64,000 nucleotides of DNA, taken from the NCBI GenBank assembly GCA_019421865.1, contig JAHZEL010000006.1:60800-124799 (forward strand), written 5' to 3'. Both the position numbers and the translations under genes were made by a program. Below, piece by piece: positions 60,079 to 64,000 of the stretch (position 1 is the first letter of the stretch; each line of letters starts with the position of its first letter). Origin of the DNA: Desulfovibrionaceae bacterium (GTDB lineage: Bacteria > Desulfobacterota > Desulfovibrionia > Desulfovibrionales > Desulfovibrionaceae). The notes beneath the pieces were generated by a model. The model was not told the DNA's origin and did not search any database. It saw nothing but the letters and a program-made list of their open reading frames with translations.

Positions 60079-60317
60079 CGTTTAATGGGCCTGGGGTCTT
60101 GTCTTCTCGAAAAAAAAGCTGCTCCGGCCCTCGCAGGGCCCCAGAAAAGGATGTCGGAAGAGCGCAGGAGAAAAGAGGAGGGGGCCAACGCCTTCCGCAT
60201 GAGGTCGTGAGTTTTTGCCCGGCAGTTGCGGCAGAGACGGGAAGGAAAAGGCTCGTATCTTTTTGCTCTCCGTGCCGCAGCGCTGCGGAAAAACTGCCTG
60301 CTCTTTATGAACAAATG

Positions 60318-60352
60318 ATGCCGCCCTCCCTGGCAGGAAGGCGGCATTTTTG
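60318..60352 (+). terminator. Orphan hairpin with T-run
   Basis: ATGCCGCC pairs with GGCGGCAT and is followed by a T-run on the plus strand. The preceding 240 bp (60079-60317) have no supported gene, so its transcript is unknown. On the minus strand it could serve the DsrE-like gene but lacks a T-run there. Confidence 0.55.
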
Positions 60353-60400
60353 CAGATTTAGGCGGATTGCTGTTTCCGTCGTGCAGACTTGAGAGGGGCT

Positions 60401-60814
60401 TTACACCTTCATGTAGGCAAAGCCGGAGTTCTGCAGCTGCACGAGATCAAGCGTGGCGGAAGGAACGACTTCCACGAAGGACCAGAGCATATCCTTTTCC
60501 ACATGATAGGAATTCATGGCGCACTGACCCACATGAATTTTAAGACCGTTGGCCACGGCTTCCTGAGCCTTGCCCAGAAGCTCGCTGTTTTCCTTGACGA
60601 GCTGCTGCACGGCGGGACCGTTCACAACCATGACGAGTTTGAAGGTTTCCACCTCTTCCAGAGCCATGAAACCGGCCTTGGCGGCAATGTCCACAGGGGA
60701 GATCTTATGGCGCTTGAGCAGCGCTTCCTTCTTGTAGTTGGCGGCCTGACTGAAGGCCAGCTTGAACACGTTGGGATCGTTGGTGTTCACATGAATGACG
60801 AGATCAAACTTCAT
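60401..60814 (-). CDS. DsrE/DsrF-like small sulfur-relay protein
   Basis: 137 residues from ATG 60814 (AAGGAGAATATC upstream). MKFDLVIHVNTNDPNVFKLAFSQAANY and FKLVMVVNGPAVQQLVKE then GLKIHVGQCAMNSYHVEKD resemble the DsrE-type fold, in which a Cys after beta4 (here Cys in VGQCAM) can carry persulfide. These proteins trap sulfane sulfur or contact DsrC/TusE. In line with 2 kb-distant dsrC. The in-frame upstream region to 60922 has no support. Family assigned from pattern only. Confidence 0.65.
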   Translation of the reverse strand: MKFDLVIHVNTNDPNVFKLAFSQAANYKKEALLKRHKISPVDIAAKAGFMALEEVETFKLVMVVNGPAVQQLVKENSELLGKAQEAVANGLKIHVGQCAMNSYHVEKDMLWSFVEVVPSATLDLVQLQNSGFAYMKV

Positions 60815-61231
60815 GATATTCTCCTTAAGCCGAAGATGTTTCAACCCGCACTCGGCGTTCTGCGCTGAAGGACATGCCGGTCCGTGTCGGAAAGTGCAGT
60901 CCCTTGTTGCGCGAAGGAACACTGGAAAAGGATTTCATCAGAGCAGCCTTCTGTCAATCCATTTTTTCCGGGGCGGCAGGCAGGGCATGATGGCGAATGG
61001 AAACCGCCAGGGGGGAGGACGCCGGAAGGCCATATCAGATAGAAGAGACTGTTGCAGGAGGCATGAAAGGGATCTGTTTTCTGAGGGGCCTTCCGGCCAA
61101 GAGCTTTCGCCTGGGCACGAGGTTGTAAGTAGTCGCTACCTGTTTTGATATGGATGGACGAGAGTCTCTTTTTCGACAAGATCTGGGAGAGGCTCGGAGT
61201 TCGTCCATGGTGCTGTCGATGCCTGCAGAAG
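60815..61231. other. Intergenic region between adk and the DsrE-like gene
   Basis: About 417 bp with no supported gene; promoter of the DsrE-like gene expected near 60830-60900 but not clear. Confidence 0.45.
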
Positions 61232-61268
61232 AGAGAAAGCCCCGAACCATGCGGATCGGGGCTTTCTG
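61232..61268 (-). terminator. Rho-independent terminator of adk
   Basis: On the minus strand AGAAAGCCCCGA and TCGGGGCTTTCT pair around a 10-base loop, then TCTCTTCT. Confidence 0.85.
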
Positions 61269-61293
61269 AGGTCTCTCGGGAGACGAATAAAGG

Positions 61294-61965
61294 CTACTTC
61301 AGCTTGGAGAGCAGCTCTTCGCGGATGGCATCAATGGTGCCGCTGCCGTCGAGAGTGATGTAGACGGTTTCACCCTTGGCGGCGAGATCCTTGAAGTAGT
61401 GCGCAGCGGCCAGAGTGCCGTTCTTTTCGTCATAGTAGATGTCGTGGCGCTTGTTGATGGCCGCTTCGTCCTGGTCGTCGGCGCGGGTCTTCAGAGCGCC
61501 GCCGCACACGCGGCAGACATCGCCGTTGGGCTTGATGGCGTCGATGAAGATGTTGTTGGGATGATTGTTGTTGTTCACGCAGAGGCGGCGTCCCATGATG
61601 CGTTCGCGGGCAACCTTGCGGGGCAGAAGAATTTCCACCACATAGTCGAGCTTCATGTTTTCAGACTTGAGCGCTTCGTCAAGCTTGCGGGCCTGTTCCA
61701 TGTTGCGGGGGAAGCCGTCCAGCAGCCAGCCCTTGTCGCCCTGACCTTTGAGGATGTCCAGAACCATGGGAATGGTGATTTCGTCCGGAACGAGTTCGCC
61801 CTTGTCGATATAGGCCTTGGCCTGCTTGCCCAGTTCAGTGCCGTTTCCGATGTGCTGACGGAAGACGGCGCCGGATTCGATGTGCTGAATGCCGTACTTT
61901 TCCATAAGAAGAGCACCCTGCGTGCCCTTGCCGCTGCCGTTGGGGCCAAAAATCAGAATATTCAT
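61294..61965 (-). CDS. adk: Adenylate kinase with metal-binding LID
   Basis: 223 residues from ATG 61965. MNILIFGPNGSGKGTQGALL P-loop and WLLDGFPRNMEQARKL. The LID has Cys129, then X5-His135, X15-Cys151, X2-Cys154 (CVNNNNHPNN and CRVCGG), the arrangement shown to bind Zn, Co or Fe in Desulfovibrio gigas adenylate kinase. It interconverts AMP and ATP to ADP, needed because sulfate activation makes AMP. GAGGATTCTG upstream. The 37 upstream in-frame bases are not conserved. Confidence 0.97.
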   Translation of the reverse strand: MNILIFGPNGSGKGTQGALLMEKYGIQHIESGAVFRQHIGNGTELGKQAKAYIDKGELVPDEITIPMVLDILKGQGDKGWLLDGFPRNMEQARKLDEALKSENMKLDYVVEILLPRKVARERIMGRRLCVNNNNHPNNIFIDAIKPNGDVCRVCGGALKTRADDQDEAAINKRHDIYYDEKNGTLAAAHYFKDLAAKGETVYITLDGSGTIDAIREELLSKLK

Positions 61966-62165
61966 CAGAATCCTCTGGCGCGTTTGCGCGTGAACGCCCG
62001 TGGTGTCGTTCCCCGGGCTTTCTGTGTACATGTTCGGGACATGTACACGGGAGGAGATGGTGACTCCACCCTTTTGTTACTCTTTCTCGCCGCAGCACCG
62101 AATGCTGCGTCTGCCCATCCATGCCGCCTGCGGCGGCGTCCTTCCCTCAAAAAGGGAGGAAAATA

Positions 62166-63050
62166 TCAGTTTCTTGCTCCCGGCGGAAGTTCGCTTTCAT
62201 CCACGATAAGAGCGCGGCCTTCGCGGAGGATATCCCGGGCGCGCAGCTTGTAGTCGTTCAGGTAGCGGAATCCTTCCCGTGCAAAAACGTCGTGCGGGGC
62301 CTCGCGGCTTATGCCGGGACAGTCTTCGCGGGACATACGGAAACTCAGTTCATCCACCAGATTGCCGCGGAAGAAAGGCCAGGCCCGGCATACGGAAGGT
62401 CGTGCCGGATGTATAGCGCATCCCTTTCCCGCCTTGAAGAACAGGCAGAAGCCGTCGTCACCGCATTTCAATGTGGGCTTGCCTCCGATGTTTTCCGTAT
62501 AGCGGGCAAGCACTTCTTCCGCCGGAAGACCGAAGTGCGCGCACAGGCGCGGCAGATCCCGGGGACCTACGACGATGCCGCCGCGGCCTTCACAGCATTT
62601 GCCGCAACGCGTGCACGAAAAGGTTTCGGTTTTGTCCGTGAAGAGTGCCGCATGAACGGTTTGAAGACAGCGGTCCTCTACGACCTTTACGCCGGCCTCG
62701 GCCATGAGTCGTCCGGCTTCGGGACTGCGTATGCCTTCCTGCATCCAGAATATGGCAGGCAGGCGGGGCAGCGCGAGCGTTTCGCGGGCATGAGCCTCGC
62801 AGTACTGCGGAGCACGGAAAAGACAGATGATGTCGGGATGAAAGTTGCGCTCGGGAAGCTCGGCAATGCTGTGCACGGTGGGAATGCCCCACGCCTGGCG
62901 ACGAACGGGATGCACGGGCTGAATGTTGTATCCGGCGTTGAGCAGGTATCGGCCTACATGATCTACCGGGGAGCCGGGGTTGTCCTTGGCTCCGATGATG
63001 GCAATGTTTTCGGCGCGGGCCAGCATGGCACGCATATCGTCGAACAGCAT
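62166..63050 (-). CDS. CoA-binding (YccU-like) domain fused to a YkgJ-type Cys-rich domain
   Basis: 294 residues from ATG 63050 (GGAGACTCC). Residues 1-130 are a CoA-binding Rossmann domain (ENIAIIGAKDNPGSPVDHVGRYLLNAGYNIQPVHP, with WMQEGIRSPEAG). Residues 145-240 are a YkgJ/UPF0153 Cys cluster: SCTRCGKCCEGRGG and later GCAIHPARPSVCRAWP. YkgJ proteins bind Zn or Fe-S. The combination suggests a redox- or metal-linked CoA/thioester-related function; unknown. An in-frame extension to 63200 is not supported. Confidence 0.82.
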   Translation of the reverse strand: MLFDDMRAMLARAENIAIIGAKDNPGSPVDHVGRYLLNAGYNIQPVHPVRRQAWGIPTVHSIAELPERNFHPDIICLFRAPQYCEAHARETLALPRLPAIFWMQEGIRSPEAGRLMAEAGVKVVEDRCLQTVHAALFTDKTETFSCTRCGKCCEGRGGIVVGPRDLPRLCAHFGLPAEEVLARYTENIGGKPTLKCGDDGFCLFFKAGKGCAIHPARPSVCRAWPFFRGNLVDELSFRMSREDCPGISREAPHDVFAREGFRYLNDYKLRARDILREGRALIVDESELPPGARN

Positions 63051-63253
63051 GGAGTCTCCGCTGAAAAGGCATTGGTCACAAAGTGTATATATTCTATCCC
63101 GCCCCCTTGCTGTTGGCAATGGTCTTCCTGACGAAAAAGAGAGGGAAAGTCCGCGGTGCATGAAAAAGATCCCGGCGGAAAACGCCGGGATTCTGTGCAT
63201 GAAGGCTCAGGAATTTTGACGGAAAGAAAAGAGGATGCAGCATAACCTCCGGC

Positions 63254-63463
63254 ATGAAGACTCATGAGTCGGTTATGTCTGAAATTTTCGTTTTAGTGCG
63301 CCTAGGCTCGGCGGCAGTACAGGGATCTGTTTTCTCTGTCTTCGGCCGTATGGGGAAAGAAGGACACGACGGCGTCGGAAAAAGTAAAGACGTTGCCAGA
63401 GAATGGTTTAAAAAGGCTTGTGATGCTGGCGATCCGTACGGATGCTGGCCTGTGGAGTGTTGA
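63254..63463 (+). pseudogene. Sel1-repeat fragment (likely remnant)
   Basis: The frame ends KSKDVAREWFKKACDAGDPYGC, which matches one Sel1-like repeat (pattern with AxEWFKKACDAGDxxGC), then stops after a short tail. Preceding residues are not repeat-like until GKEGHDGVG. A lone repeat in a 69-codon frame suggests a truncated or decayed Sel1-repeat protein gene. It lies near tRNA-Gly genes, where insertions and losses are common. Confidence 0.4.
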
Positions 63464-63787
63464 CGAATGAGTTTTTTTAAGCGTTATCATGAAGGTACGT
63501 TGGTAATGATGAAATGGTGATTATATTTTAGGCTTAATATATTTTTACATGGATAGACGGCATGAAATGATGTTTTGCCGATAAGCTTCAAGCATGAAGT
63601 GCGTTACTGTCAAAGACGCGGATATGTCTTTACGAAGATCACGCATGAGGACGCATACGAGCCATCACTCCGGCTCATAGATTAGTCATTATTTTTGGGG
63701 GATGGGGTAATCTTTTTCATTCTTGCTCAAAAGGCAACGGGTAAACTGTCACAAATGCAAGTTACATTTGAAAACTCGGAAAATGCC
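63464..63787. other. Intergenic region before the tRNA-Gly genes
   Basis: About 324 bp; lower-GC than flanking genes. No convincing gene, attachment repeat or tRNA fragment was identified. Confidence 0.45.
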
Positions 63788-63822
63788 AAAAAGAAAAGCC
63801 GGAATGTGAAACATTCCGGCTT
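63788..63822 (-). terminator. Rho-independent terminator after tRNA-Gly(CCC)
   Basis: On the minus strand AAGCCGGAATGT, TTC, ACATTCCGGCTT then TTCTTTTT; 8 bp after the tRNA-Gly(CCC) end. Confidence 0.92.
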
Positions 63823-63830
63823 ATTGCTTT

Positions 63831-63905
63831 TGGAGCGGGCAACGGGATTTGAACCCGCAACCTTCAGCTTGGGAAGCTGACACTCTACCGTTGAGTTATG
63901 CCCGC
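63831..63905 (-). tRNA. tRNA-Gly (anticodon CCC)
   Basis: Minus strand: acceptor GCGGGCA with TGCCCGC, anticodon stem TCAGC/GCTGA with loop TTCCCAA (anticodon CCC, reads GGG), T-arm GGTTCAAATCC, encoded CCA at 63831-63833. Confidence 0.97.
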
Positions 63906-63910
63906 ATACG

Positions 63911-63935
63911 AAAAAAGGCTTACCTTGGTAAGCCT
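63911..63935 (-). terminator. Hairpin with T-run between the two tRNA-Gly genes
   Basis: On the minus strand AGGCTTAC, CAAG, GTAAGCCT then six T. It follows tRNA-Gly(GCC) and precedes tRNA-Gly(CCC), so the CCC gene may need its own promoter or read-through. Confidence 0.75.
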
Positions 63936-63946
63936 TGATTCTTTCG

Positions 63947-64000
<54 letters not shown>

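Noticed and set aside
60099..60392. A 97-codon frame between the exported-protein gene and the DsrE-like gene
   Set aside because: Arg/Pro-rich, no ribosome binding site, and it runs through the orphan hairpin.

Overview
The window looks like a chromosomal segment of a sulfate/sulfite-reducing deltaproteobacterium of the Desulfovibrionaceae, probably a host-associated lineage (Bilophila/Mailhella/Desulfovibrio-like; the genus is inferred, not demonstrated). The evidence is a complete dsrMKJOP operon, dsrC, an HdrABC-Flx flavin-based electron-transfer operon, a periplasmic [NiFe] hydrogenase pair, and an adenylate kinase whose LID carries the Cys-X5-His-X15-Cys-X2-Cys metal site known from Desulfovibrio. 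Coding density is high, GC is fairly high, and Shine-Dalgarno sites are clear. No rRNA, CRISPR array, intact insertion sequence or prophage is visible.

Layout. 1-8.2 kb: end of lptD, then comM, lnt, prfB (with the programmed +1 frameshift), an HU/IHF gene, xth, tRNA-His and murA. 8.4-17.1 kb: comEC, a [NiFe] hydrogenase block on the minus strand (small subunit, large subunit, maturation protease), a heptosyltransferase and upp. 17.5-24.3 kb, minus strand: rsbRD-like gene-dsrMKJOP, with a VKOR/thioredoxin-like membrane protein downstream of the divergent end. 24.7-34.3 kb, plus strand: lgt and an amidohydrolase, then hdrCBA-flx(DC)-flxB-flxA. 34.3-42.5 kb: NlpC/P60 lipoprotein, CorA-like transporter, a Vat-type acetyltransferase with a CD3324-like small DNA-binding protein (possible acquired pair), trmFO, an EF-G-like GTPase with degenerate G motifs, and an EVE-domain protein. 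42.8-50.9 kb: a conserved small protein, an M16 peptidase, a TPR protein, a large histidine-kinase-like protein lacking its phospho-histidines, and a universal stress protein. 51-56.5 kb: housekeeping run hisC-cmk-ispE-tRNA-Gln-prs-rplY-ruvC. 56.5-64 kb: a gene-poor stretch with a sigma-54-like promoter and a possible small RNA, a YchJ/SEC-C protein, dsrC, a secreted VWA-OmpA protein, a DsrE-like protein, adk, a CoA-binding/YkgJ fusion, a Sel1-repeat remnant and two tRNA-Gly genes.

How the parts fit. HynAB would oxidise H2 in the periplasm. HdrABC-Flx would couple NADH or ferredoxin oxidation to a thiol/disulfide carrier in the cytoplasm, for which DsrC is the expected partner. DsrMKJOP would connect periplasmic or menaquinone electrons to the DsrC trisulfide formed by sulfite reductase. 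The sulfite reductase genes themselves (dsrAB) are outside the window.

The observations most worth a second look are: the histidine-less hybrid-kinase-like protein in an operon with an M16 peptidase; the predicted sigma-54 promoter followed by a terminator before any gene (candidate sRNA); the 117-residue C-terminal extension on cytidylate kinase; the FlxD-FlxC fusion and the Ala/Pro-rich basic tail of FlxB; the gapless tandem palindromes near hdrC; and the Vat/CD3324 pair.
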